NCBI GenBank assembly: GCA_028015205.1
Contig: CM051514.1
Coordinates: 21,902,150 to 21,966,149 of the forward strand
Source of the DNA: Mytilisepta virgata
Lineage: Eukaryota; Mollusca; Bivalvia; Mytilida; Mytilidae
Direction of reading: 5' to 3'
Length of the DNA stretch: 64,000 bases
In this document: in pieces, positions 11,906-23,282 of the stretch
Layout of the letters: every line of letters starts with the position of its first letter
Numbering within the stretch: the first letter of the stretch is position 1
Translations under genes and position numbers: made by a program
Notes under the pieces: model-generated
The model's input: the letters and a program-made list of their open reading frames with translations, nothing else
Told to the model about the DNA's origin: nothing
Databases searched by the model: none

Positions 11906-12668
11906 ATGCAAAACGCAAACAGAAAACCCAATAGGTTTCTTAACTGGTCTGCAAAGAATTCTGGAAATAAATCCATCTGTGTAGAATTATCAACAAACGC
12001 AGATGTTCTTAATTCTTTATTGTACAAAATCACCCTATTTATAAGCACAGGTTTAGTACAAGTACAGGGAAACCATAAAGATACTTTTGTAAATAAAGAT
12101 TTCCCAGTCCTAGTCAAGCTGGTTAACGTAATTTATATGGCAACTAATACAGACAAATCTGGGTCGTCTAAAATAAACACAAGCGAGTGTGGAAGTGAAA
12201 CCGACTTAAATGATCATCAAACAAATATTAAACAAATATCAACATTGATTGACACAAATAATAACAAAGATTTAGCATCTCATGACGACAGAATAGTTAC
12301 AAAAGACAAATTAGGGCAGGTGCACGAAACAAACGATATAAGTCAATCAGATATGAATGTTGCACATTTTCAGCCAGACCAGATAGTAGGATGGAGGCCA
12401 GTTTCACAAAATGCTTGACAAAATTTGTACGCAGCAATCTGATTTATTCAATTCGAAATTTCGATTGATGGAGCATTATTACAATCAATCTATAGAAACA
12501 AACAACAACAATTTCAAAATGTTGCAAGATACAATTACTACCATACTTAAACCTACAAGTGATGATGACAAACTTACTGCTCGCATAGTATCTCTTGAAA
12601 AAGAAAACATCACCTTAAAGTCATCTGTAAATGAATTTAAAAACACATCTGCCATTAATATTGAATGT
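11906..12668 (+). pseudogene. LINE ORF1, N-terminal half and coiled coil (broken)
   Basis: The first frame (11906-12418) has the phrase STGLVQVQGNHKDTFV, resembling N-terminal parts of invertebrate LINE ORF1 proteins. The protein then shifts frame near 12411 into a Gln/Asn/Lys-rich, heptad-like segment and meets an in-frame TGA at 12669. Coiled-coil sequence continues in the same frame after that stop (SQDRRIKDLQSDISDLQTKL, ending near 12839). ORF1 proteins bind the LINE RNA and multimerise through such coils. This copy cannot be translated intact. Confidence 0.6.
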
Positions 12669-12838
12669 TGAAAATCTAAAATTGAAACTCAAAAATCCCA
12701 AATGGAGCTACAAAAAAATTCTCAGGACAGGAGAATTAAAGACTTACAAAGTGACATTTCTGATCTACAAACTAAGTTAAACGATAAGATCAGTAAAATT
12801 GAAGAGATGGCTAAACCTTTTGATTCAGTGTCGAAAAT

Positions 12839-13653
12839 TTGAAACACAAAGAAGACAAAGTACTTCGTCTAAAATTACATTTGAGTCAAGACAATACAAA
12901 CAATTTTCAGGAAGTGAAACTAAAACAGCCTAAAACAAGAAATACCAAATATGTCGTTTTAATTGGTACATCGAACATGAAAGGGATTGACCCAAATAAA
13001 CTTTCTTCCAAATACTCTGCAGAAAAACATGAGGCATTCACATTAGAGCAAACTGATCATGTTATATTGGAGCTACAGGTGACACCGGATATTTTAGTTT
13101 TACATTCTTTGCTGTTCGAACTGCTTCAAACGAAAACAACATTGAATCTCTAGGTACCGTTATTGATCATGCTAGGGAGAAATTTGAAGATGCAAAAATA
13201 ATAATATCTCTCCCAACTCCAAGAGCCGACGAGGAGTCCTTGAGCAACAAAGCCCAGATTTTAAGTTTTATGGTAAAGGAAGAATTCAGGAATAATGTAG
13301 AGCTATGTGACAATACCAACATGACATTTAAAGGGAGTGCTCTGCAAAAGTATTTGGACCCTAAGGATAATTATCATCTTTCATATAATGGAACTAAAAT
13401 GTTGGCATCTAATATTAGAGGCACCATAGACAAGATTCTTGGCCTCCCACCGAGAACTCCCATGAAACGAAACGTTAACCAATACAATTATACACCGCCT
13501 AGAGTCCAACGTGACAATACTAATGATTTTGTGCCTGAAGATGATTCGCAACAGTATATGTACAACAGAGGCCGAGGTCAGCGGTATAGAGGCGGAAGAG
13601 GGAACAAATATCAGTTTCGAGGCAATCGTGGTTATAACCGCAGGGGATATTAA
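12839..13653 (+). pseudogene. LINE ORF1, SGNH/GDSL-like domain and RGG tail (broken)
   Basis: A block I motif (VVLIGTSNMKGID, about 12953-12991) and a block V motif (DNYHLSYNGTKMLASNIR, about 13366-13419) mark an SGNH hydrolase-like fold, as in ORF1 of some CR1/L2 LINEs. The nucleophile position reads GTSN. A frameshift lies near 13130-13240. The C-terminus is an Arg/Gly-rich tail (RGRGQRYRGGRGNKYQFRG), probably for nucleic-acid binding. The role of the esterase-like domain in LINEs is not settled. Confidence 0.7.
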
Positions 13654-13892
13654 CATTTAAAGGCAAAGCGTTAATATCTGCCAAATATACTAACATTTAT
13701 AGCTATACATTGTATTCTATAACTTTATTTGAATTTAGTTTTAAACTTAGCATATGTTTGTTTTTTTTTCTTTCGTGTATATTTGATATAACATCTTGTG
13801 AACTACACAAGTTTTTATTTTTCTCTCCCAAATTACTTGAATATTTAGTACACATTTTAGCAACACTATTTCTTTAATATTAAATTGAAGTA

Positions 13893-14800
13893 ATGAATAA
13901 GCACAAGAATATTTTATTATCTAATTTATCTTTTTGTGTTTGGAATGTTGGGGGCTTAATATCTAAATCCTACAATAAATTACACGATCCCTCATTTCTA
14001 AAATAGAGCATTCAGCATGATATTATACTATTGACAGAAACACATTTGGGATATAACACCCCTATTAGTGTTGAGGGATACAATTTTTTCGCAGTTTGTA
14101 GATCTCAGTCTTCAAATTCAAGATTTTATGCGGGCCTTGGTATTCTTATAAAGAATATTATCCGTCCAGGCATAAAAATTTTGCAAAATACCAGTAAAGA
14201 AAAAATTTTGCAAAATACCAGTAAAGATTATCAGTGGATTAAAGAGCTTTTTTAATCTAACAAATGATATATTTCTGTGTCTAGCCTATATAATACCAAG
14301 TATGTCAAGTTATTTACATCAGTCTGATGATGATGTATTAGACAGTATTGAAAGGGATATAACATGCAAATATAAACAGTTAGGAGATATTATATTATGT
14401 GGTGATTTGAATGCTCGGTCAGGATCGGAGCCAGATTTTATACAAAATGATGTTTATGATACTCATTTACCTATAAATGATGATTAAGATTGTGATACTA
14501 TTCAAGATGTAAGACATAGTTATGATAGTAAGGTTGATGGTAGAGGTAAACAGTTATTAGATGTATGTATATCTACAAACATGAGAATTTTAAATGGAAG
14601 AGTATTGGGTGATTTGTATGGTAAATTTACATGCCATAAACCCTCAGGATCTAGTGTTGTAGATTATGTTATTGTTTCAGAAGCACTTTTACCTAAAATA
14701 TTATCTTTCAAAATATCAGATTTCATCCCAAATTTTTCAGATTGTCATTGTAAGTTGTCTTTTGGAATTTTAGCAACTTATTCTTCACATTTATCTGTTA
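13893..14800 (+). pseudogene. LINE ORF2 AP-endonuclease domain (broken)
   Basis: ATG at 13893 starts a frame with the N-terminal endonuclease motif FCVWNVGGL. It has a stop near 14004 and continues with LLTETHLGY. A short tandem duplication of TTTTGCAAAATACCAGTAAA at about 14178-14227 precedes a frameshift. The next frame has GDLNARSG (about 14401-14424), then VVDYVIVSEAL and NFSDCHCKLSF, corresponding to the catalytic GDFN, DY and SDH motifs. This domain nicks target DNA during target-primed reverse transcription. It is inactive here because of the frame breaks. Confidence 0.75.
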
Positions 14801-15560
14801 ATAAATTTAAAATGCATGCATTTCCAGGTGGTTATAAGTGGACAAAATCATCAACCAGTAAATTTCCAGATGCACTTTGCCACCCTGTTTGCAAAGCTCT
14901 TTTAAATAATTTTATGAATCATGATTATGATAATAAAGATTCAGAGAGAGCAGTTTCTGATTTTTTAAATATTATAAATGTTGCTGCTTCAAAGGCAAAT
15001 ATTTTTCGCAATAAATCATCTAAAAAAAAGAAGACCTAACTGTAAATGGTTTGAATCTGATTTAGGTGTAAAGAGGAAAACTCTAGTATCAAAAGTTGAA
15101 TTATTGTCAAAATTTCCGTATGATCCCATCATCAGAGGTTCATATTATAAATGATACAGACAATATAATAAATTGCGTAAATATAACATGCGCACATTTA
15201 AACAGTCCATCCTGAATAGTCTTGATAATTTAAGAGATTCTGATCCAAGTCAATATTGGAAACTTATTAATTCTTTAAAGGAGTCTACAGATGATAGTAA
15301 AGAAAAGTCAGTAGAACCAGAAACCTGGTTTAATCATTTTTCAGATTTGAATAAATCTCCTTTAATCAGTGAGACAAGAATTAAAGAAATTAATTCTAAA
15401 ATAGAAAATATGGAAAAAAAAATAAAACTTTCTGTGAATTAGATTATAGATTCTCTACTAAAGAAATATTTGAATCAATATCTAAACTCAAAAGTGGTAA
15501 AGCCTCATGTCTGGATGGTATACCAAATGAGATGCTAAAGGCAGGAAGTTTAGTTCTAAA
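14800..15560 (+). pseudogene. LINE ORF2 linker and start of RT (broken)
   Basis: Contains the linker between endonuclease and RT in at least three frames, including the phrase LRDSDPSQYWKLINSLKES (about 15215-15290). In another frame it reads SKLKSGKASCLDGIPNEMLK (about 15478-15540), which is the typical start of LINE reverse transcriptases. Confidence 0.65.
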
Positions 15561-15598
15561 TACTTTTTAACCATGTATTTTCATCCGGTATATATCCA

Positions 15599-16035
15599 AT
15601 GCAGTGGTCATCAGTTTATTTATCTGCTGTTTTTAAGTCTGGTGATCCAAGTAAAACAGATAATTGTCGTGGCATTGCCATTAATTCTTGTGTTGGTAAA
15701 TTATTTAACTCTGTTTTGAATAACAGACTAGATCATTTTTTGGTAAAAGAATCGTTGATTAATCCATGTCGAATTGGATTTTCAAAAAAATGTAGACCAC
15801 CTAATCATGTTTTTGTTTTAAAAACCATTATTGATAAATATATTAGTAAAAAGGGGGGTAAACTATTTGCCTGTTTTGAAGATTTTAAACAGGCTTTTGA
15901 TAAAGTGATTCATGAGGGTATCAGATATAAGCTATTAACAAACAATATTACTGGAAAGTTTTATTCTATCATTAAAGATATGTTTAATAAAAGTGACCTC
16001 TGTGTTAAAATTGATAATGAAATTACCCCATTCAA
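15599..16035 (+). pseudogene. LINE reverse transcriptase fragment lacking the YxDD box
   Basis: The frame carries RT motifs VFKSGDPSKTDNCRGIAINS and FACFEDFKQAFDKVIHEG (motif A; the usual first Asp region reads FED). After about 16035 the sequence switches to an unrelated LINE C-terminus, so the YxDD catalytic motif and the rest of the palm and thumb are missing. Confidence 0.8.
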
Positions 16036-16039
16036 TAAT

Positions 16040-16435
16040 ATTCAACCAAACCATACAATAGAATATATATTATTTGGATCCAATATGTTGAGTGATGAAG
16101 TGAATAAAAATATTTTTGAAAATGTTCATAGATTTATACACCAAACAAAACGTTTTATAGAATTATAACATGGATCATTAAATAAGAACTTTTTTTATAA
16201 AGATGTACTACCCCCCCCCCCCCCCTTCCCCCCACCCCCAAACCTAATATGTCCATCATGTTTTTACATTTATTACAGTACTTTTGTATGCTTTATATTT
16301 ATTTACTATATTATTTTGTGTACTTGCTGTCCGTCTTTACATTGTATATATATATATATATATTGTATGGAGAGGATTCGTGTAAGTTGTTATAACTTGT
16401 ATCCAATCCAAATTGTTATTAGACAATAAAATATG
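16040..16435 (+). mobile_element. 3' end of a second LINE nested in the first
   Basis: The frame ends with FGSNMLSDEVNKNIFENVHR then FIHQTKRF, resembling C-termini of a different LINE ORF2 group. It is followed by a 3' UTR with a C-run at about 16211, a (TA)n run at about 16348 and the tail ATTAGACAATAAAATATGTT. The first LINE's ORF2 resumes after it, so this is most simply a nested, 5'-truncated insertion together with a deletion. Confidence 0.5.
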
Positions 16436-16499
16436 TTTAAACTAATCAATTGGTTCTTTATGTAAGTATGTTAAAAATAAACTACATGTGAAAGTTATT

Positions 16500-16977
16500 T
16501 AACATTTTGGAATAGACTGAAGTATCAAACAATTAACTCTGAAATAGGGAAGCTTGGTACTTATTTTTCTATAAAAAAATTGTTTTTAAAAAGAAAAATA
16601 TTTAGAACTACAGGATTTTAAAAAAAGACAGTCAATTTGTAAATTAAGAATAAGCAATCACTCTTTAAAAATTGAGAAAGTCAGATATTCAAAGAAAAAA
16701 CATATAGAATGATCTGTGCGTCTTTGTTCAAATTGGTCACTTGGTAAAGTTGAAGATGATGTTAGAATGGCCACTTTATGATATTCAAAGGGAAGATTTT
16801 TTTCAATACATTTCTAACAACTGTTATAATTTTAAAAACGTAAATAAATCTTCTAAATTTTTATATCTCTTGACCCAAGAAAATGTAACTCTTATGGAAA
16901 AACTCGGCTGTTATATTGGTGACTGTTTTGAATTAAGGAGAGCAGGTATGAATATTGACACTAAGTCAAGTAATTGA
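16500..16977 (+). pseudogene. LINE ORF2 C-terminal region (broken)
   Basis: Across shifted frames the sequence reads YQTINSEIGKLGTYFSIKK, then a degenerate Cys/His segment, then SNNCYNFKNVNKSSKFLYLL and GCYIGDCFELRRAG. This is the usual end of CR1-like ORF2 proteins. Confidence 0.6.
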
Positions 16978-17139
16978 TTTGAGAATGAATGCATATAATG
17001 TAATTTTATTCTTTTATTCACAATATATATATGGTTTTTGGCTCTGATTCTGACCAATGCTAATATATAAATATATATTTACATGTACTTTGTGACATTT
17101 ATTATTGTAATTACCTATTATGTCAATCAGTTGAATCTG

Positions 17140-17205
17140 ATTTTATGCCCTTTATGGCCCCTGTAATTTGGGAGATAAAATATTCTATTCTATTCTATTC
17201 TATAT
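17140..17205 (+). repeat. LINE 3' tail with TTCTA repeats
   Basis: GCCCTTTATGGCCCCTGTAA leads into GGGAGATAAAATATTCTATT and further TTCTA units. Short 3' tandem repeats of this kind replace poly(A) in CR1/L2-group LINEs and give the element's 3' boundary. Confidence 0.7.
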
Positions 17206-17999
17206 TGTCATTTGGCTCAATCTTTTATTTTTACTAACGGCGGTAACGGTTTGAATATAAACTACTTTTTATACTATATACCGACTTTCAAATTGGATTT
17301 TTACTTTGGTCCAGTATTGTATGTATTCGTTACATACATTGAACCTCACAAACCATACTTTTAAATCGTTTAATAGTATACTATTTCATAACATGAAAGT
17401 TGATTTAAATTATACAATTTTACCATAATGGCATAGAGCTAGAGATGATATGCGGACATGGGTCTTTTGAATCGTTAATTCCAAGTACGATAGAATAGAT
17501 AAGTGCAAAAAATCGTAACAAAAATACGAAGCAATAAGACAGCGAACAAATTCTACAAGACTATAATCAAAAGACGAGGCTTGAGAAATCAAACACAGTA
17601 AAAACATACAACAGAAATACAACCAAAGATTTGCAATTTATCGTTAGGGTAACGAGTATCTAAATTTCTGGAGCCCTTTTCACAAAATATCTTAAGATTA
17701 AAACTGCTCGTTAATTATACTAGAATTTGTATGACTTAACAGTAATTTCGCTCTTAAGATTTTTGTGATAACTACCACACACTATTATTACGTGTTTACC
17801 ACTTACATTTATAGTCTATAGATCACATGATACATTTTATACTTATAATTACCATTGATTTCATGGGAATATTGTAAGTGGTGTACGCGGTTGCTGAATA
17901 TTATCAATATCCAGATAATATCAATATTTAAAGATGTCATAGTCCATCTAATTTCTTCATTAAGGACATGTCATTTTTTTTACTTCTTTTGAAGAGTTA
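17206..17999. other. AT-rich non-coding stretch
   Basis: No gene was recognised. A small palindromic cluster (ATATTATCAATATCCAGATA) lies at about 17898-17930. Confidence 0.4.
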
Positions 18000-18255
18000 G
18001 TGCTTTGGTTAGCTTGTGTTTTCAACTCTTTTGATTGTGTCTTTGTTCTTGCTGTGTTGATTTCTCGCAAATTCGCCTTAACCGTTTTTTTTTTTTTAAA
18101 TTGAGTACTTAGTGCTTTAGTTCTTGAGTCGTCTTGTTCTGATTCTCTCTGGTTGGCGTGTGTTTTTTACTACTTTGCACGTATCTTTGGTGTCTGTTTT
18201 TGCTGTGTTGGTTTCTCGCAAATTCGCCTTGCCTTTGTCCATTGTCTTATGGCTT
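18000..18255. repeat. Two tandem copies of a TAGTGCTTTRGTT repeat
   Basis: TAGTGCTTTGGTT at about 17999 and TAGTGCTTTAGTT at about 18109 each lead, after a T/G/C-rich body, to TTTCTCGCAAATTCGCCTT (about 18061 and 18211). A third, more distant relative opens at 41037 (TAGTGCTTTAGTTTCTG). Confidence 0.6.
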
Positions 18256-18512
18256 CGGCGTCCTGTTCACATCCGATAAGAACTTTTATCTATTATCTAT
18301 TCTTAAGATGAACCTTATTGTGTTTACAGAAGTAATATAATTACAGTATCAGACTGCTACAGAATATTTTGATATTGATCAAACTTAATGCATTATTTAA
18401 CACTTACTTATAATTCGTCAGCGCGTTCATTCATTACTAACGTTTGTTGTCCGGTCTCTCTGGAATACAGTCATAGTACTATTTTTATTAAATATTCTAA
18501 TGGCAATAAACC

Positions 18513-18646
18513 GTGGCTTATTCGTCTATCAAAGATAAACAATATACTCCAATAATGTGGAAGGATGTTCAAAACTTTGATGAATCGGACATTAAAGATA
18601 TTAGTCCAAAATGTAAGATGAAAAAGGCATGGCTCGTTAACAAAAA
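18513..18646 (+). CDS. Possible orphan exon, unknown product
   Basis: A 45-codon stretch with protein-like composition (phrases WKDVQNFDESDIKDIS and KCKMKKAWLVNKK) runs into a possible donor AAG|GTAGGA at 18647. I recognise no family. It could be a stray exon, a retroposed fragment or chance; no acceptor or partner exon was identified. Confidence 0.15.
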
Positions 18647-18734
18647 GGTAGGAAATCACAACTGTTCTCTTTTTAAAATTTCTTCCTTAGAATTTGTTCT
18701 AAGACATTTAAATTAAATTTCGATTTAAACAGTT

Positions 18735-19130
18735 ACCCTTTTGTCCTATGAAAATGGATAAAAATGCACATATGGAGCAATCCAAACGAAATACGTGGAA
18801 GCATACTAGGGAGTAAAAATGCACAAAGCAAAACAAACGAATATAAAGATGAACCATGGAGTACAGATGAACTTATGAAGCACATCAAGAGAATTATAAG
18901 GAGACGAACTGGGGAATATAAATACACATATAACGCAATCAAAACGAACTGCTAAGACACAAACTGGAAAGGAGGGGGGGGGGGGGGTAGAGTAGCACAC
19001 AATTAGCAATCCGTATGCATTACGAAGAGACAAGCTAGGAGTACAAATGCACTTTTTTACGAAGCATCTACACGAATTACGGTCAGACAAACTATGCATT
19101 GCAAACACAAGTTAAAAGAAAGGCATTCCT
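18735..19130. repeat. Degenerate tandem repeat with AATGCAC / GAGACAAACTGGGA phrases
   Basis: Phrases of the type 'ACAAACTRGGRAGTACAAATGCAC' recur with 'GAAGCAYMTMMACRAATTA' several times, with variable spacing. A G-run of about 15 occurs at 18973-18988. Frames on both strands are repeat shadows. Confidence 0.45.
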
Positions 19131-19339
19131 AAGAAATAATAATGCTTAAAAAGGTAATGGTGACAAGGTTGACAAAAGCATATAATAATATTTATCAGAA
19201 TAATAAGCAGATATATGAATGGAGATTTATCAAGAAATTAAGAATTATACAAATAATCTCAGCTCTTCTGTACAGACTATATATCTATATATGCTTCTAA
19301 TGTATCTCTGTGGACAGATTAAATCGGATGGATAAATAT

Positions 19340-19500
19340 AGATTCTCCTTCGCGTACGAGTGAGTTATGGAATTTCTCCACCCAAGAAAGTTAAATTTTC
19401 GATTTTCAACAGGCGAGATTTAGCGAGCATGTTAAAATCCAAATTTAACTATTGAGGGTGGAGAAATTCCATAACTCAAGAGTAAATTGAAGAAGAATCT
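19340..19500. mobile_element. Palindromic MITE-like element
   Basis: The left arm (GAGTTATGGAATTTCTCCAC, about 19363-19383) is the reverse complement of the right arm (GTGGAGAAATTCCATAACTC, about 19458-19478). The outer AGATTCTCCTTC / GAAGAAGAATCT segments also pair. The loop is about 70 bp. No coding sequence. Confidence 0.7.
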
Positions 19501-20470
19501 GTTTCTCCTACGATTTTCGACGAAAACCTCAAGAAAATGTCTTTGCTATGTAGTTTGTTTACATAGACGTCATTTCGGGACGTCTCTAATTTATCGTTCA
19601 AATAACTGTAGAAAAAACGGCGGGAATTCCCATTCAGAAATTTAATCACCGGGAAGTGGTTAAAATATTATTTATTTTTATCCCACCGATTAAACACGTC
19701 AAGAATGGGAGAAAAATGTTTTTTAATGTTGGATGTTAAATCATTATCTTACAGTAATAGAATATCATTTTCAAAACAAATATTCTTAATTAAAATAAAC
19801 AGTACGAAATTAACCAATAGAAACAATAATTAATATATCAAGTTTAAGCATCATGCCGATATTTGCAATTGAGAGAAACATGATAATTTACTTAATTACT
19901 TTATTATAAATGTGATCCCGGGTTTTAATGTTTTCATATGAAATATAAGATTTAAGGATAATGCCTGTTTAAATGTACATATTTTATCTCATTGGTTTAT
20001 TGGCTAATGTTGACAAATAGCAAGAACTGAAATGGAGATAGTTTTATTAGAAGATATGTTCTATCAGTATCAGCTTTGTTACTTTTATGTCTGTAAGGTA
20101 AATTGTAATTGAGAAAAACTAGGTTAAATTAGTCAACTTCAAAGTTATATAAGGAAAATATGTTTAATAGTACGTTTTAACAGTTTTAACTATATATATC
20201 TTATTTTTTTCGGGCATGTTAATAGTTCATGATTAAGAAAAGGGGTAAGGAAGATGCGTGCAATGTGAAAATTAAATATTAAGAAAATATGTTTTACATT
20301 CAATATTTTAAAAGAGCTAAATATTATTTAGTCTATGGTCTTAATTGGATTTCTCTTTCTACTGTTATTTCTTGAAAAATAGCCAGTACCAATTTCCCCT
20401 TAGAGCATAGTACTGTACATGTGACGGCTGACGGGAGCGTCCCCATGTGGCGAATAGAGAGACCCTCTCG
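19501..20470. other. AT-rich non-coding stretch
   Basis: No gene or repeat was recognised. A G-run of about 20 with one C interruption follows at 20478-20501. Confidence 0.4.
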
Positions 20471-20514
20471 TTGGGGTGGGGGGCGGGGGGGGGGGGGGGG
20501 TTGTCGTGTTATAA

Positions 20515-21235
20515 TACGGACCATAGTGGGCAACGTGTTTGGAGTATGCAATACTCTTTTCACACTAAATACCTCTTCTGTAGTTTTAGAAAAAGGAGTA
20601 GGCTATTGCCGGTACAAAAGGTTGAATTATCCGACCCTACCCATCCATCCTTTTACAGTGGTAGTCAAAATTGGTTCTCCTCAGTGTCCCGCCCATCTCT
20701 ATTTGAACTGTCTGATAAATTGTTGAACTGCTCTCGTCCTGAAAAAGCATTTATTATAGAAGCATTTCAAGAAAGAAATGTTGATAAAAAATATTCGCTC
20801 AGGCTATTGGACGTCAGAGAGCACGCCATTTATAATAATAATGTCTATAATACTGAAATTTGCCAATTTTGTTATTTAAGGCTGAAGGATATATATATAT
20901 ATAACAACCGCTAGAAACCTGTGATGGATCATGGGAGCTCAACCCACAGGTCGTAATACGTAAAGCTTGACCCCGGACCATAGCGGATAACGTGTTTTAT
21001 GAATGCCACACTCCTTGCGCTAACTAAAGAACCATTCTGTAGGTTTAGAAAAAGAGAAGGCTAAGATATCCGACCCTACCAACCATTTACCCTTTACAGG
21101 GTGAAGTCAAAATCTGTTCACATTTATGTTCCATCCCATCGTATTTGAATTGTGTTTGATAATATGTTGAATTAGTTCTCGTCCTGAAGAAGCACGTAAT
21201 ATCTGTCACTGGACGTTAAACAAACAACAATCAAA
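20515..21235 (+). repeat. Two diverged copies of an interspersed repeat
   Basis: Copy 1 (about 20517-20780) and copy 2 (about 20977-21230) share CGGACCATAG...AACGTGTTT, then TAGAAAAAG, then ATCCGACCCTACC, then TTGAATT/TTGAACTG and CTCGTCCTGAA. Copy 2 ends with CACTGGACGTTAAACAAACA and CAATC-like repeats, an end typical of a short retroposon-like repeat. The 155- and 101-codon frames here are shadows of the repeat. Confidence 0.6.
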
Positions 21236-22135
21236 TAACAACAGCTGAGTATAGATAATACATTTGTGTCATTTATTTTTATTTTGGTAACCATAAATGA
21301 CGGAATCTTAAAACAAGAAAATAAAATAAACGTGAAGGTAAAAGTTGATTCATGGTAGCATGTCCGTTGCCAGCAATCGTGACATCATATAGTAAGTGAT
21401 TTAATATTATGATGAAATTGTGAAATTAAAGACCTGTATTAAAATTTCGATAGTCATTTAAAATTTGTGAAATAACAAGTTCCAAGAAGATAATTCTTTG
21501 AGAAGCCTATGTATGCTGTTTATTTTTAGCTATTGTCAAACAGTCATTTTAGTTTTGTTATATTTTAGTATGTTAAATTCAACAAAATATTTTGTAGCCC
21601 TTTGCTAAAATTGAACAGGTATTATTTATTAGTATATATATATATTTGGCTTTTGAGATAAATAAATACAAATTCAACTTTTATAATATTCTTCAGAAGG
21701 ATTTAACATGTTGCAATTACTTCATCCATTCGCAACACATTTCATAAAATATTCATCTTATGTCAATAAATATAATTCTAGGAATACTGTAATCATTGTC
21801 ATGACTGTCAATGAATATGAAATTTTATTACATATTTATTACTTTTAAACTAAAATCATTACATATTACTTTTAAACTAAAATCATACGAATGGGTAATT
21901 CAAGGTATCATGCATAACAATGGAATAATAATACCCTGATAAATTGCACGATGTAAGATTAATTATTCAAACTTGCACCTCTTTATACCACTTTCATTGT
22001 TGACGAGCCATTATTTAAATGTGTATTCATTGCGAAATAATACTGGTATCACAAAATGATTATTTCATCGTTTGTCTTCGTGTTTATTACGTCACAAAAT
22101 ACTAATTTTTTTCCCTTTTCTCAGCATTTTTTCTC
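21236..22135. other. AT-rich non-coding stretch
   Basis: No gene was recognised. CATTACATATTACTTTTAAACTAAAATCAT has a short local duplication at about 21828-21885 (the ACTTTTAAACTAAAATCAT phrase occurs twice). Confidence 0.4.
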
Positions 22136-22138
22136 TTT

Positions 22139-22190
22139 GTTTTGTTTTCGTTTTTGTTTTGTTTTGTTTTGTTTTGTTTTGTTTGTGTTG

Positions 22191-22221
<31 letters not shown>

Positions 22222-22245
22222 TTGTTTGTTTGTTTTGTTTGTTTG
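22139..22245. repeat. (TTTTG)n / (TTTGT)n microsatellite
   Basis: Long run of GTTTT and GTTTG units. The Phe/Cys/Val-rich and Asn/Lys/Thr-rich frames on the two strands are artefacts of this repeat. Confidence 0.95.
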
Positions 22246-22870
22246 TTCGGAACCTCTCATATGTTATTAACCTGTACTCCTCGATATTATTGTCAGTTGC
22301 AGACGACAATTACTGCCATGTCACGAAGTCCCCGTTCAGTTGAAATTGGGGAGAGACTGATGAACCAACTTTGGAAACCATTTCTCCCCCCGAGTTACAT
22401 TTGCTACTTGCAAGGTTTAAAAAGGCTAATGACGGAGAATACGAGCCTGACATCTTGAATCAATGCAGGGCAGCATAAACCGGTATATAGGGAAATATGT
22501 GTCGTATTCTAAGGTGGGAACACCTCACAATATTATTAGTGAATGCATTTAATTACATGAAAAAAAATCATTGTCTGAAAATGCTCTTATACATGCATAT
22601 TTGTGAATAGGTTATTAGAGATATTTCGGTGTGGATATATCATTTAATATGAAAGATTCCGAATTTTAATATGAGTATCATGAAACAGGATAATCAAATC
22701 AGGAAGTCTATGAAAACAAAAACAATTCCAAGTCACCTGGAGAACTACAGGAAAATCATCATATTCTTGTCTACCCTTTTTGTTATATTTTCGGACGATT
22801 GTAAACAACGATAAATCACAGACCTGTTATATATCATGAATCTGGATCTATCAAAATATATGATAAACAG
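22246..22870. other. Non-coding stretch
   Basis: No gene or repeat was recognised. Confidence 0.35.
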
Positions 22871-23009
22871 AATAATACATGGCAAAATCCGTATCGCATG
22901 CTGTATATCCACTCGACCAATATCAGCCCTCGGGGCCTTCGGCCCTCGGGACTGATATTGGTTCCTCGTGGTGATACAGCATGCGATACGGATTTTGCCA
23001 TGTATTATT
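22871..23009. mobile_element. Palindromic MITE, GGCAAAATCCGTAT family, copy 2
   Basis: The outer arms AATAATACATGGCAAAATCC and GGATTTTGCCATGTATTATT are perfect reverse complements. The next segment pairs GTATCGCATGCTGTAT with ATACAGCATGCGATAC. The centre GGGGCCTTCGGCCCTC would form a UUCG-type hairpin as RNA. Copy 1 at 7833-7952 is more diverged. The 139-bp length and near-complete palindromy mark a non-autonomous DNA element. Confidence 0.85.
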
Positions 23010-23095
23010 CTATATATAATGCTACCCCATGCTAAAATGACAATAAAGTATGGATTCCCATGAATTATTCCTATTTTAATTATGACAGATGGGGA

Positions 23096-23216
23096 AATTC
23101 TAATATGACGTCCCTATTACTCTCTGAGAGCAAGCAGGGATTAAATGGTTAAATTTTGTTGGAAATTTTGTTACGGCTTTGTTTTCAAAGCGTAATAGGG
23201 GCGTCATATTAGAATT
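23096..23216. mobile_element. Short MITE with AATTCTAATATGACG terminal inverted repeats
   Basis: The left end AATTCTAATATGACGTCCCT and right end AGGGGCGTCATATTAGAATT are inverted repeats of about 24 bp with one mismatch. The element is about 121 bp. A relative sits at 25782-26037 inside the large fold-back element. Confidence 0.75.
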
Positions 23217-23282
23217 AACTTTTACACATTTCAAAATAATAAAAACAAATGAAACCAAACTTAAGGATAAAATCACAAGATA

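Larger units (their letters stand above)
11890..17205 (+). mobile_element. Decayed CR1/L2-like LINE with a nested second LINE 3' end
   Basis: In order, the element shows an ORF1-like region with coiled coil and SGNH-type domain (11906-13653), an AP-endonuclease-like region (13893-14800), a spacer and partial RT (15173-16030), a foreign LINE tail (about 16040-16435), the ORF2 C-terminus (16500-16977) and a 3' tail ending in TTCTA repeats (17176-17202). There are several frameshifts and stop codons. The SGNH domain in ORF1 and a short tandem-repeat tail instead of poly(A) are known for CR1/L2-group LINEs, hence the assignment. The 5' boundary is not defined. It lies in the putative 19.4 kb first intron of the channel gene. 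Confidence 0.8.

Noticed and set aside
20421..20914. 101- and 155-codon frames
   Set aside because: They cross a G-run and a dispersed repeat whose second copy does not keep the frame.
22056..22458. Phe/Cys-rich frames (95 and 128 codons)
   Set aside because: Product of the TTTTG microsatellite.
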